Shown here piece by piece: positions 32,857 through 40,887 of a stretch of DNA of 52,204 nt (positions are counted from its first letter, which is position 1; each line of letters opens with the position of its first letter). Under the pieces are notes generated by a model that saw only the letters and a program-made list of their open reading frames with translations, was not told where the DNA came from and did no database searches. Source of the DNA: Coriobacteriales bacterium (GTDB lineage Bacteria; Actinomycetota; Coriobacteriia; Coriobacteriales; UBA8131); contig JAITDU010000015.1 of the NCBI GenBank assembly GCA_031282405.1, positions 1-52,204 on the forward strand. The letters are read 5' to 3'. Made by a program: the position numbers and the translations under genes.

Positions 32857-33095
32857 GGTCCGATCATCAGCCTCGCGTTGTATGAGCCCTGAGCTGTCAT
32901 TAAGTTGTGCGCGCGGAGATAATCGCCTCTCTGTCTTAAAAGCATGACTGCGTTATCCGACAACCGTAACCGGTTGCCTTTTGGCTCGGTTCTCTTAGAC
33001 GACGGCTTTTCTCCCGATATTGCAGTTGAACCATAATGCTCAAATGCCGCTTCGCAGGTGCCGTCTAACGACAAGACCGGGCTTACTTCTATCAT
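32838..33095 (-). pseudogene. Remnant of a PhnB-like VOC/glyoxalase-fold gene
   Basis: The first 22 residues, MIEVSPVLSLDGTCEAAFEH, match the conserved start of PhnB-like VOC proteins, with an AAGAGG ribosome site before the ATG. After that the reading leaves the family (GSTAISGEKPSSKRT) and runs through NRLRLSDNAVMLLRQRGDYL, which I do not recognise, into the duplicated yfcE end. The normal length is about 140 residues. It is best read as a truncated gene joined to unrelated sequence. Confidence 0.6.
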
Positions 33096-33172
33096 GTTGC
33101 GACCTCTTCGTCCTGGCTCATGTACTATCTTGCCGGCATTGTAACAGGGGAGAAAGCCGCCCGCCGTCGTCC

Positions 33173-34897
33173 CTACTCCAGATCCCTTCTCCGGTAAGCA
33201 ACAAGGCCTATGGCCGCAAGGGCTATTGCTACTATGCACAAAACACCTGCCAAAGTGGGCTCAAAATCATCGACCGGATAGCGCGGCAGGATGCCGAAGG
33301 GGGTGAGTTTTGTCGTCCATTCGGGCAGACCGAGAAGCGAGCCCATATAAACTGCAAAGAAGGTGTAGGCGAGCAGCAGCCAGGTAAGCACGGTGGCCTG
33401 GGGCAGCGCGCCAACGAGAAAGACCGCCAGGCCAACCATGAACAGCACCGCCGGCAGATAGTTGAGGGCGGTTTTTAGCATAAGTCCAAGCGTGATGGGA
33501 TTATCCATCGACATCCAGGCCGCGGCCCACATGCCAAGCGCCGTTGTCAGCTGCAACACAAAGGCGAGCAGTAGGGCGATGAGCGCATAGCCGCCAAGCG
33601 TATAGACGCGCGAAACCGCACCGCTATAGAACAGTTCCAGACGTTTACGCTTCTCTTCGCTTTTGAGACGAACCACCACAAGAACAACCGGCACAGCAGA
33701 GATAACGGCCATGATCAGCATCAACAGGGCAACGACAGGGTCCATGAGGTCAGCAGCACCGCTGACACCCGCCGTGCCGATCATCAGACGGTACAGGTCG
33801 TTGCTCTCGTAAAACAGGCTCATGTCGCCAAACACCGAGCCATAGGCAACCGCGATAATGAATACGATAAGCACCCAGGCGATAAGTGTGCCGCGCACGA
33901 GACGCCAGGCCAAACTCCAGGGACCACGTAGCAGCGCTGAAGCGTGGGCGCGACCGGCGCAGGGAGCTATCAGGCCGGCACCGCTGTCGCGCCAGGCATT
34001 GAGGATAAAGGCGAGGGCGGCTAAGACGAGGCTTGCCGCGAACAATACGAGCAGAGGCCAGGAGTGGTTATCCACAAAAAGATGGCAACGTTCAATGAGG
34101 CCAAACGGAGAGATCAACGCAAACAACTCCGCGTCCACGCCCGCGTCCACAGACACGTTCCCTGCGGCAACGTCTCCCACGGCACGCAGCAGATATGTTG
34201 CGCCGAGCAGCGCAAACGCGATACCAAGCGTCGCCCGAGAGCTTGCCGCAACCTGGGTGATGAGCGCCGTTATCGCGGCAAAGATGAAGCCTGAGACACC
34301 GAGCGCTGCGCCAAAAAGCAGCGAGCCGAAAGCACCCATGCCCTCGACACCAAAGGCGGCGATGATTGTGCCAGAAATCAGCGCGATGAGCAGATTACCG
34401 GCAAAACTGAGCGTGAGGGTGGCAAGCAGGTTGGCATTTTTACCCACCGGCAGCGCCACAAGCATCTCAAGGCGACCTTCTTCTTCGTCCTTGCGTGTGT
34501 GGCGCACAACAAACAGAATGTTCATGGCCGCAACGAGCAGCGCACTGAAAACCAGCATGAACTGCGCGTACATGACGCCGTAGGTATAGCTCTCACCGTA
34601 GATAATGCCACACATCGCAACCATGGCAGGGTTTGACATTGCCTCGCGCAGGATGGCGATGTCCTGCGCACTTCCTATCATGCTTGGCAGCATCGGCGCA
34701 AAAACGGTCGCGAGCATCAGGCAAGCGAGTATCCACAGCGGCAGCCACAAACGGTCACAGCGCAGCATAAATGCCATCAGTCTTGTGATATTGTGAGTTG
34801 AGGAGCGCAGGGCGGATAGGGCGCTGCCGCTCGAAGCCTGGCGTAAATGATGGTAATCGTTGTGAGTTGCGGCGCGGGGGATAACCATGCTGCTCAC
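33173..34897 (-). CDS. ABC exporter permease (TnrB3-like, duplicated ABC-2 fold)
   Basis: A 574-residue integral membrane protein with about 12 hydrophobic segments in two similar halves, as in the actinobacterial exporters linked with tetronasin and polyketide resistance. Typical features are the first helix after LWLPLWILACLMLATVF, a TRKDEEEGRLEMLVALPVG loop after helix 3, and its counterpart LKSEEKRKRLELFYSGAVSR in the second half. The GTG start overlaps the ATPase stop by four bases; an ATG three codons in is an alternative. With the ATPase and TetR genes it forms one leftward operon. The substrate is unknown. Confidence 0.87.
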   Translation of the reverse strand: MSSMVIPRAATHNDYHHLRQASSGSALSALRSSTHNITRLMAFMLRCDRLWLPLWILACLMLATVFAPMLPSMIGSAQDIAILREAMSNPAMVAMCGIIYGESYTYGVMYAQFMLVFSALLVAAMNILFVVRHTRKDEEEGRLEMLVALPVGKNANLLATLTLSFAGNLLIALISGTIIAAFGVEGMGAFGSLLFGAALGVSGFIFAAITALITQVAASSRATLGIAFALLGATYLLRAVGDVAAGNVSVDAGVDAELFALISPFGLIERCHLFVDNHSWPLLVLFAASLVLAALAFILNAWRDSGAGLIAPCAGRAHASALLRGPWSLAWRLVRGTLIAWVLIVFIIAVAYGSVFGDMSLFYESNDLYRLMIGTAGVSGAADLMDPVVALLMLIMAVISAVPVVLVVVRLKSEEKRKRLELFYSGAVSRVYTLGGYALIALLLAFVLQLTTALGMWAAAWMSMDNPITLGLMLKTALNYLPAVLFMVGLAVFLVGALPQATVLTWLLLAYTFFAVYMGSLLGLPEWTTKLTPFGILPRYPVDDFEPTLAGVLCIVAIALAAIGLVAYRRRDLE

Positions 34898-35817
34898 CTG
34901 CCCTCATAATGGCTCATGAACAACTCTTCAAGCGTAGGCGGCGTGGAGACAAAGTGCCGAACGTCCCTATCCGCTAAAAAGGCCAGCAGCGCCGATGTCT
35001 GGGTATTGTCAAGACTGAAGCTGACCGTGTTGCCTGTCGTTGCGCCGCGCCCTGCTGTGTTTGCGGCCGCCTCGTTTGTCATCACAAGATCATGCACGCC
35101 GGGCAGCAGCGCAAGGCCGTCGAGCGGGGCAGCAGCTTCCAGCGTGACCTTGTTGCGCGTAAGGTGGCGCATCTCGGCGAGTGAACCGCTGTCGATGATC
35201 CTGCCCTGGCGGATGATGCTGATACGATCACAAAGGTGTTCCACTTCGCTGAGGATATGGCTGGAGAGAAACACGGATGCGCCCGCCGCCTTGGCCTCGG
35301 CAACACATTGTCGAAATATCAACTCCATGAGCGGATCAAGCCCGGAGGTCGGCTCGTCGAGAATATAGAGGTCGGCATCCGCAGAAAAGGCTGCAACAAG
35401 CGCGACCTTTTGGCGGTTGCCCTTGGAGTAGGTCCCACACTTTTTCGTAGGGTCCAAGTCAAAGCGTTCGATGAGCTCATTGCGATAGTGCCGGTCGTGT
35501 CCCTTGCGCAGACGCAAGAACAGATCGATAACCTCGCCGCCGGACAGGTTGTTCCACAGATTCACATCGCCCGGCACATAGGCAATGCGTTCGTGTATCT
35601 GTACGGCATCTGACCAGGCATCCTTCCCAAAGATGCGCGCCACTCCCCTGCTGGCCCTGATGATGCCGAGAAGAACGCGAATGGTCGTCGATTTGCCCGC
35701 CCCGTTCGGTCCGATGAAGCCGTAGATTTCGCCTGTTTCCATGCTTAAATCAACGCCCGCCAGTGCCTGCGCTTTACCAAAGCGCTTCGTAAGTCCCACG
35801 GTCTCAAGTACGCTCAT
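34894..35817 (-). CDS. ABC exporter ATP-binding protein
   Basis: A 307-residue DrrA-type ATPase powering the permease encoded next. Walker A is GPNGAGKST, the signature is YSKGNRQKVALVAAF (a lenient form of LSGGQ), Walker B and the following turn are DLYILDEPTSGLDPL, and the H-loop is FLSSHILSEVEHLCD. The ATG at 35817 has AGGAG seven bases upstream; the frame is open for 78 more codons but that part lies inside the TetR gene. It overlaps the regulator by 14 bases, so translation is coupled. Confidence 0.93.
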   Translation of the reverse strand: MSVLETVGLTKRFGKAQALAGVDLSMETGEIYGFIGPNGAGKSTTIRVLLGIIRASRGVARIFGKDAWSDAVQIHERIAYVPGDVNLWNNLSGGEVIDLFLRLRKGHDRHYRNELIERFDLDPTKKCGTYSKGNRQKVALVAAFSADADLYILDEPTSGLDPLMELIFRQCVAEAKAAGASVFLSSHILSEVEHLCDRISIIRQGRIIDSGSLAEMRHLTRNKVTLEAAAPLDGLALLPGVHDLVMTNEAAANTAGRGATTGNTVSFSLDNTQTSALLAFLADRDVRHFVSTPPTLEELFMSHYEGR

Positions 35818-36664
35818 GTCGCTCTCCTCTCTTTTGCAAGGTGCCGGCTGCCTTGGATGTCTGCGGTTTCTGGTAAAACAGATCACGCAAAAGGTCGAGG
35901 TAGGAATCAACGCGCTTAGTCGCCTTTTCCCAATATGCAAGGTCAACTTTGGAAGGAGCGACCGCCAGATATTCGTTGGCCAGTCCTTCGCAAACCCACT
36001 GTATAACCTGTGTAGCTTGATCGTGATCGATGCCCGGGCGCAACAGCTCACCGTCGAGCGTGTTGATGATGACGCTCTGCCAACTGAATGCCTGACTGAT
36101 GGATCGTTTTACCAGATCGTCCAACTCAGGCGGCAAGGTGTCGCGCATTGCGCGCAGCATGAAATCCGCCTCTGTCATATACCGGGCGGTTGTTTCGAGT
36201 TTTGCCCGGACCATCTGCTTCATTATCTCGAATACGTCGCCCTCAGACACCAGTTGCCAGGCAAGCGCCTCCTTGACAAGCAGCACGATTACATGGGAAA
36301 ACAGGCAGCGGTATAGCCCCGCCTTGTCGCCAAAATAATAAAACAGCAGGCCTTTGCTGATACGCGCCTGCTCGACGATGGCATTTGTGGAGGTGGTCGC
36401 GTAATCGTGTGTGGCAAATTCTTCCAGGGCGGCGCGCAGAATACGCTGCTGTTTGTCGGGGCCGACGGCGCGGAAGTGCGCATAACGTTCCTCGCTGAGG
36501 ATGGCGACAAACGAGTCAAAGACCGCCGCACCCGTTTCGTTTACGGCGTTTTGCTGCAAGGGTGGTACTAAGGGCGGTAGGTCCGTCGCATTTGTATCGT
36601 TTTCGCCGCTTCCACTATTCTTGTTATTCGCGTTACCCTTGTTATTCTCGTTACTCTCGTGCAC
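35804..36664 (-). CDS. TetR-family transcriptional regulator
   Basis: A one-component repressor heading the exporter operon. The helix-turn-helix is in residues about 67-112: RILRAALEEFATHDYATTST, then NAIVEQARISKGLLFYYFGD. The C-terminal 170 residues are helical and bind the inducer. The first 40 residues are an Asn/Gly/Glu-rich disordered extension, longer than usual (NENNKGNANNKNSGSG). The start is GTG with GGAGG nine bases upstream. Two matching palindromes lie just upstream, so it probably represses its own operon. Confidence 0.92.
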   Translation of the reverse strand: MHESNENNKGNANNKNSGSGENDTNATDLPPLVPPLQQNAVNETGAAVFDSFVAILSEERYAHFRAVGPDKQQRILRAALEEFATHDYATTSTNAIVEQARISKGLLFYYFGDKAGLYRCLFSHVIVLLVKEALAWQLVSEGDVFEIMKQMVRAKLETTARYMTEADFMLRAMRDTLPPELDDLVKRSISQAFSWQSVIINTLDGELLRPGIDHDQATQVIQWVCEGLANEYLAVAPSKVDLAYWEKATKRVDSYLDLLRDLFYQKPQTSKAAGTLQKRGERHERT

Positions 36665-36685
36665 GACCGCATTCCTCCTTTGTTG

Positions 36686-36701
36686 TTGACCAACTGGTCA
36701 A
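36686..36701. promoter_or_regulatory. TetR operator, copy 1
   Basis: The palindrome TTGACC-AACT-GGTCAA is 22 bases upstream of the regulator start. A second copy with the same arms lies 43 bases away (center to center), about four helical turns, so two dimers could bind one face. Confidence 0.75.
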
Positions 36702-36728
36702 TCTGTTAACAAAGGAGTATATCGTGTT

Positions 36729-36744
36729 TTGACCACTCGGTCAA
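36729..36744. promoter_or_regulatory. TetR operator, copy 2
   Basis: TTGACC-ACTC-GGTCAA has the same six-base arms and spacing as copy 1 at 36686-36701. The gap between them holds the likely promoter. From here to 37239 no large gene is seen, only a 42-codon frame and a pilin scar. Confidence 0.75.
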
Positions 36745-36913
36745 TAGTTCGAGTGCCTTTATTTTTTGAGGCAACGAGTGGTGTTTCGAGCACTTATTAT
36801 TTTGATTTTATGCTTACTACATCTTTATTGTCGCATATGAAGCCGGATTATATACGAGTTTTCTGCATTGAAGAATACAAATACGCGGAGAAAAATCCGG
36901 CAAAGAGGTGATA

Positions 36914-37042
36914 GTGCCGTTCAATAAGTACGAAATATTGGAGTACCTCCGCAAATTTTACGGCGCGTTACATACGACGAGTCCCGATTACATAGTCGGA
37001 GATATCAACTCATACATCGCGGCGCGGGAGCCGGCCGAATAG
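36914..37042 (+). CDS. Small open frame, 42 residues, function unknown
   Basis: GTG start with GAGG six bases before it. The product is MPFNKYEILEYLRKFYGALH followed by 22 residues ending AAREPAE. It looks like a folded two-helix fragment with ordinary amino-acid composition, not a shadow of another gene. I know no family for it. It may be the remaining piece of a larger gene, given the scars on either side. Confidence 0.4.
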   Translation: MPFNKYEILEYLRKFYGALHTTSPDYIVGDINSYIAAREPAE

Positions 37043-37145
37043 AGGATGGGAGAGTGTTTGCAGCAGAGTAGCTGCCTGACTCCGCTTGTTGGTGTTGGCC
37101 GGTAATGTTTGCTGCGCTGCTGTGAGAGGCGTGCGACTTACTTCA

Positions 37146-37199
37146 TTAGGTAAGAGTCAGATGATAGACCTCATAGCCGGCGCTCCCGTCACTTTGAGG
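37146..37199 (-). pseudogene. 3'-terminal scar of a type IV pilin gene
   Basis: The minus strand reads GSAGYEVYHLTLT and then stop. This matches the last residues of pilin 4 (ANAGYEVYHLSLGDYI) and resembles pilin 3 (AEAGYEVYHTFG), with near-identical DNA over GATGATAGACCTCATAGCC. Nothing pilin-like remains upstream, so it is a degenerate fragment. Confidence 0.7.
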
Positions 37200-37226
37200 A
37201 GCAAAACAACGCGGCGAAAAAAGGGG

Positions 37227-37232
37227 TATACT
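37227..37232 (+). promoter_or_regulatory. -10 box seven bases before the ABC ATPase start
   Basis: TATACT ends seven bases before the ATG at 37240 and no Shine-Dalgarno is present, so the transcript is probably leaderless. No clear -35. Confidence 0.45.
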
Positions 37233-37239
37233 ACGCGCT

Positions 37240-38001
37240 ATGGAAGAATCGCCTATTATTGAAGTGAGCGGGCTAACCAAGCGCTATGCTCACAAAATAG
37301 CAGTGAATAGCATCAGTTTTACCGTACGCCGAGGCGAAATTTTTGGGATATTGGGGCCCAATGGTGCCGGCAAGACCAGCACCCTTGAGATGATGGAGGC
37401 GATGCGCCCGATAGACGAGGGCAGGGTGCAGATTGACGGTATAGATGTAGCCAAGCGTCCAAACAAGATCAAGGCCCTGATTGGTGTTCAGCTGCAAGAC
37501 TCGGCATTTTATGACAAGTCAACTCTGTCCGAACAACTGCAGATGTTTGCGGCATTCTATGGCCGACGTATCGATCCGTTGCAGTTGTTGGGCGATGTTG
37601 AACTGGCCGACCAGGCCAAAAAATACCCAGAAAAGTTAAGTGGCGGACAAAAGCAACGCTTTTCAATCGCTACAGCGCTGGTAAACGAGCCAAAGGTACT
37701 GTTTTTGGACGAGCCGACCACCGGTCTTGACCCGCAGGCGCGGCGACATATGTGGGACTTAATTGAGAACATCCGCAGCCGTAACGTCACGGTGGTGCTG
37801 ACTACTCACTATATGGAAGAGGCGGAGCGACTGTGCGACAGGTTGGCAATTATGGATGATGGTCATATTATTGCACTGGATTCGCCGGTTAATCTCGTGC
37901 AGAATCTGCTAGAGCGTGGTTTTAAAAAAGACCGCTTCGTCGAGCAAGCCAATCTGGAAGATGTTTTTATCGACCTTACCGGCAAGGAGTTGCGAGAATG
38001 A
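37240..38001 (+). CDS. ABC-2 type exporter ATP-binding protein
   Basis: A 253-residue ATPase of the NatA/DrrA type. Walker A is GPNGAGKTS, the signature is LSGGQKQRFSIATAL, Walker B is VLFLDEPTTGLDPQ, and the H-loop is VLTTHYMEEAERLCD. The protein ends LEDVFIDLTGKELRE, the usual short C-terminal tail of this class. The permease gene starts 61 bases downstream. The transported molecule is not evident; such pairs move drugs, lipids or peptides out. Confidence 0.94.
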   Translation: MEESPIIEVSGLTKRYAHKIAVNSISFTVRRGEIFGILGPNGAGKTSTLEMMEAMRPIDEGRVQIDGIDVAKRPNKIKALIGVQLQDSAFYDKSTLSEQLQMFAAFYGRRIDPLQLLGDVELADQAKKYPEKLSGGQKQRFSIATALVNEPKVLFLDEPTTGLDPQARRHMWDLIENIRSRNVTVVLTTHYMEEAERLCDRLAIMDDGHIIALDSPVNLVQNLLERGFKKDRFVEQANLEDVFIDLTGKELRE

Positions 38002-38062
38002 GAGCGCGTCTCGCCTCAATAGGCGCACCGTCGCGGTGTACAAACAACAAGGTGGTGCGTAC

Positions 38063-39172
38063 ATGAGGGCGTGCCTTACCTACGTGCTGATGATGCTGAG
38101 GCGTTTTTTGCGCGACCCGATATATCTATTCTTCATATTTGCCTTCCCTCTGATTTTCCTGTTTATTTTCGGTACGATTTTTGGCAACAGCGATAACATC
38201 AACTTCAACATTGCGTTAATAAACAACTCCGAGACTGAATTCTCAAAGACTTTTGTGGAGTACTTTGACAGCGCTGACAACACGGCTTTTACCGTTGATA
38301 CAACTATTGACGACCTTGATAGTGCCAAACTGGCGATGAAGCGTGGCGCGATTTCCAGTATCATTGAGTTGCCAGCGGATTTTGGTGCGGTTGGCACAAC
38401 AGCCGCTCTGCCTCTGCCATCCGGCCAGCTCAGTGTCTACTACGACGAGGGTAGTCCGCAAGCCGGACAAACCGTTGCCAGTATAGTCGGTGGCATTGTT
38501 GATGGTATGAATGCCGAGATGACCGGTGTTAAGCCGGCGTTGACTGTTCAATCGGTCTCTACTGATACATCAGGGCTCAGTCAGTTTGATTATACGTTCT
38601 CGGGGCTTCTCTCGTACACATTGATGATTATGGGGATTTATACGCTGAGCCAGCAGTTCCCCAGCGAGAAAAAGACCGGCGCGCTCAGGCGGATAAAAGC
38701 CACGCCATTCAGGCCCTGGCAACTGATTGTAAGCTCGGCGCTGGTTTATTTGATTTTGACGGTGCTGTCGGCGGCTTTGATGATTGCTGTTGGCGTTTTT
38801 GCGTTTAATTTCCAGATGCGCGGCGATTGGGTGGTGCTGGCCGTGTTCTCGATTATCAGCGCCCTTGCTATGATTGGATTTGGCTCCATTGTAGCCGGCG
38901 CAGCGCGCAACGGGAATCAGGCCACCATGGCCAGTCAGTTGATTGCCTTTCCGATGATGTTTTTATCCGGCGTGTTCTTCCCGCGCTACATAATGCCTGA
39001 TTGGCTCCAGAATCTGACGTGGTGGATTCCGCTGACTCCGGTGGGTGACGGCATCCGCTACATCACAACCGAAGGTGCCGGCCTCGTCGATGTAGCACCC
39101 CAGCTTGGCCTCATTGGCGCTTGGGGCCTTATCGCCTATATTGTTGCCTTTAAGGTCTTTCGCTGGGAGTAA
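38063..39172 (+). CDS. ABC-2 type exporter permease
   Basis: A 369-residue permease. One N-terminal helix (IYLFFIFAFPLIFLFIFGTI) is followed by a large extracellular domain of about 140 residues with VGGIVDGMNAEM, then five helices with QFPSEKKTGALRRIKATPF between the first two. This is the YhfE/YbhR pattern. AAGGTGG lies seven bases before the ATG at 38063; a longer frame overlapping the ATPase is unlikely. It pairs with the ATPase upstream. Confidence 0.92.
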   Translation: MRACLTYVLMMLRRFLRDPIYLFFIFAFPLIFLFIFGTIFGNSDNINFNIALINNSETEFSKTFVEYFDSADNTAFTVDTTIDDLDSAKLAMKRGAISSIIELPADFGAVGTTAALPLPSGQLSVYYDEGSPQAGQTVASIVGGIVDGMNAEMTGVKPALTVQSVSTDTSGLSQFDYTFSGLLSYTLMIMGIYTLSQQFPSEKKTGALRRIKATPFRPWQLIVSSALVYLILTVLSAALMIAVGVFAFNFQMRGDWVVLAVFSIISALAMIGFGSIVAGAARNGNQATMASQLIAFPMMFLSGVFFPRYIMPDWLQNLTWWIPLTPVGDGIRYITTEGAGLVDVAPQLGLIGAWGLIAYIVAFKVFRWE

Positions 39173-39283
39173 AACGCGCAATAAACGGGTACACGTAGCA
39201 GGGACGGTTTGTCGCCCTGCTCCCGTCACGTGGCCGCGGTGCCTGCATTGGCCTCGTGCCGGCCCCTCGCAATAATGGGAGTT

Positions 39284-39490
39284 TTAGCCCAGCGCGAAGC
39301 CGGCTTCTTCGATTGCATCCTGGATTGCTTCAGGAGCTACGCTGCCGTTGTGCAGTATCGTAACGTTGCCGCTGTCTAAATCCGCGCTGGCCGATGTAAC
39401 GTCAGGCAATTCTGTCAGTGCCGCTTCCACGGCCGCCGTGCAGTGCCCGCAGCTCATGCCTTCGACCTTAATTACAACTTTCTCACTCAT
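39284..39490 (-). CDS. Heavy-metal-associated (HMA/CopZ-like) metal-binding protein
   Basis: A 68-residue ferredoxin-like fold with the metal-binding motif GMSCGHC at residues 11-17, KVVIKVEG before it and the end AIEEAGF. Free-standing HMA proteins usually carry Cu(I) to a P-type ATPase or repressor. Neither copA nor csoR is next to it here, so its partner must be elsewhere. It lies downstream of the GAPDH gene in the same direction, with a 64-base gap. Confidence 0.9.
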   Translation of the reverse strand: MSEKVVIKVEGMSCGHCTAAVEAALTELPDVTSASADLDSGNVTILHNGSVAPEAIQDAIEEAGFALG

Positions 39491-39553
39491 TTATGTGCTC
39501 CTTTGTTCCAAGCTTGTTGAGCGCTTGTCCCATATCGGGGCCGTACCGGAGCC

Positions 39554-40651
39554 TTATTGGGGCAAAGGCGCGTTCAGCGCCGATAACGCCAGCAGGAAAG
39601 CATAACCATATTCGTTGTCGTAGCCGGCCACAACATGTACGTTGTTACCTAATACTTCTATCTGCCCCGGAGCGACGATAGAGCCGATGCCCCGACCGAT
39701 GACATACGTAGACACCATGGCCTTGCGGTGGCTCACACGTAGATTAAGAGGATGCTCCCGCTCAAAGGCGACAAGAGCCGCTAACACGTTTTCGCGCGTG
39801 ATTTTCTCCCCAGTTTTGGGCTCATCGAACTCCATGACCAGCGAGAGTATCGAACCGTCGGTAACCGGTACTCTGCACGAGATACCAAAGGTGTTCTCTA
39901 TTTGCGGGAATATCCTTTGCAGGCTTTTCGTAGCACCCGTATCGGTGACCACAATATTGTCCATGCAACCAAAGCCGTTTGCAAACTTGGAAGCGTTGCC
40001 GTCCAGAGACAGTTGGGAGTTGGTCACGGCATGGGTCGTATTCAAGAATATATTTTTAGGCATGCCAAACACATCGCCCAAGGCTTTGACAATCGGAGCT
40101 GCGCAGGTCGTCGTGCAACTGGCCCGAGAGACAATATCCAGGCCGGGGTCGGCATCATCGTTGATACCGTAAATTACCAGTGGTGTATCATCTTTGGCCG
40201 GAGCGCTCATGATCACCTTCTTGGCACCGGCCTGTAAGAAGAGTTGCGCTTTTTCTCGGGTCAGGAACTTGCCGGTGGAGTCGATAGCCACGTCTATACC
40301 CAGCTCAGTCAGCGGCAATCGCGCTGGGTCGCCCTGGGCGAACACGGGTATCTCGTGTGTGAATTCACTGGGGCGTTTGCTCAACACCGAGCCCTCATCA
40401 ACGAATACGAGAAAGCCGATATGCCCTTCTCCTCGGTTCTCGCCCGGCTCAATGCCACGCGAATACACATCCAAGGGAAAGAACCGATGCGTGGAGTCAT
40501 GCTCGATTTTCTCGGCGATCTCAACAAGGTTTTTAGGACCGCTGGCACTGACCCCGACCAACTGACTCAGCTTGCCTTGGTTGGCCAAAGCCCTGAGCGT
40601 ACAGTTGAATATCCTGCCTCCCAGACCCGCCATGAACAAGGTGTTGGACAT
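39554..40651 (-). CDS. gap: Glyceraldehyde-3-phosphate dehydrogenase, divergent
   Basis: A 365-residue GAPDH-fold enzyme. The catalytic Cys lies in SRASCTTTCAAPIVKAL, and NTTHAVTNSQ, RVPVTDGS and YDNEYGYA are the expected following motifs. The N-terminus is unusual: LFMAGLGGRIFNCTLRAL replaces the near-universal INGFGRIGR, so cofactor contacts may differ. The enzyme is also longer than the usual 335, with an insertion near residues 55-90. GGAGG lies four bases before the ATG at 40651. Alternatives are an erythrose-4-phosphate or NADP-preferring dehydrogenase; I keep GAPDH as the best reading. Confidence 0.85.
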   Translation of the reverse strand: MSNTLFMAGLGGRIFNCTLRALANQGKLSQLVGVSASGPKNLVEIAEKIEHDSTHRFFPLDVYSRGIEPGENRGEGHIGFLVFVDEGSVLSKRPSEFTHEIPVFAQGDPARLPLTELGIDVAIDSTGKFLTREKAQLFLQAGAKKVIMSAPAKDDTPLVIYGINDDADPGLDIVSRASCTTTCAAPIVKALGDVFGMPKNIFLNTTHAVTNSQLSLDGNASKFANGFGCMDNIVVTDTGATKSLQRIFPQIENTFGISCRVPVTDGSILSLVMEFDEPKTGEKITRENVLAALVAFEREHPLNLRVSHRKAMVSTYVIGRGIGSIVAPGQIEVLGNNVHVVAGYDNEYGYAFLLALSALNAPLPQ

Positions 40652-40887
40652 GATGCCTCCTTTGTCTTGCATGATTCGCATGCGCGTGGTTGCAGAGTTC
40701 AGTGTATGAAACCCGTGGTGGGTTTGTACAGTTACGATACGGTGGATGCACTGGAGCTACCAGCTTATCGGCGGTCGTGGCATAATGGTGGCGGGCACCG
40801 GCTCGGTCAGCGGAGCCGGATGCGCACGAGAAAACCGCTAATCGGATACAATTATCCCGATAACCCCGAGAAGCAGGGTCTACGTTT

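Noticed and set aside
33858-34583. 241-codon plus-strand frame opposite the ABC permease
   Set aside because: Composition (Ala/Ser/Arg/Pro) is that of an antisense frame, and the permease is certain.
36729-36911. 60-codon plus-strand frame after the TetR operators
   Set aside because: It starts within operator copy 2, lacks a ribosome site and shows no family likeness; the 42-codon frame after it is somewhat better supported.
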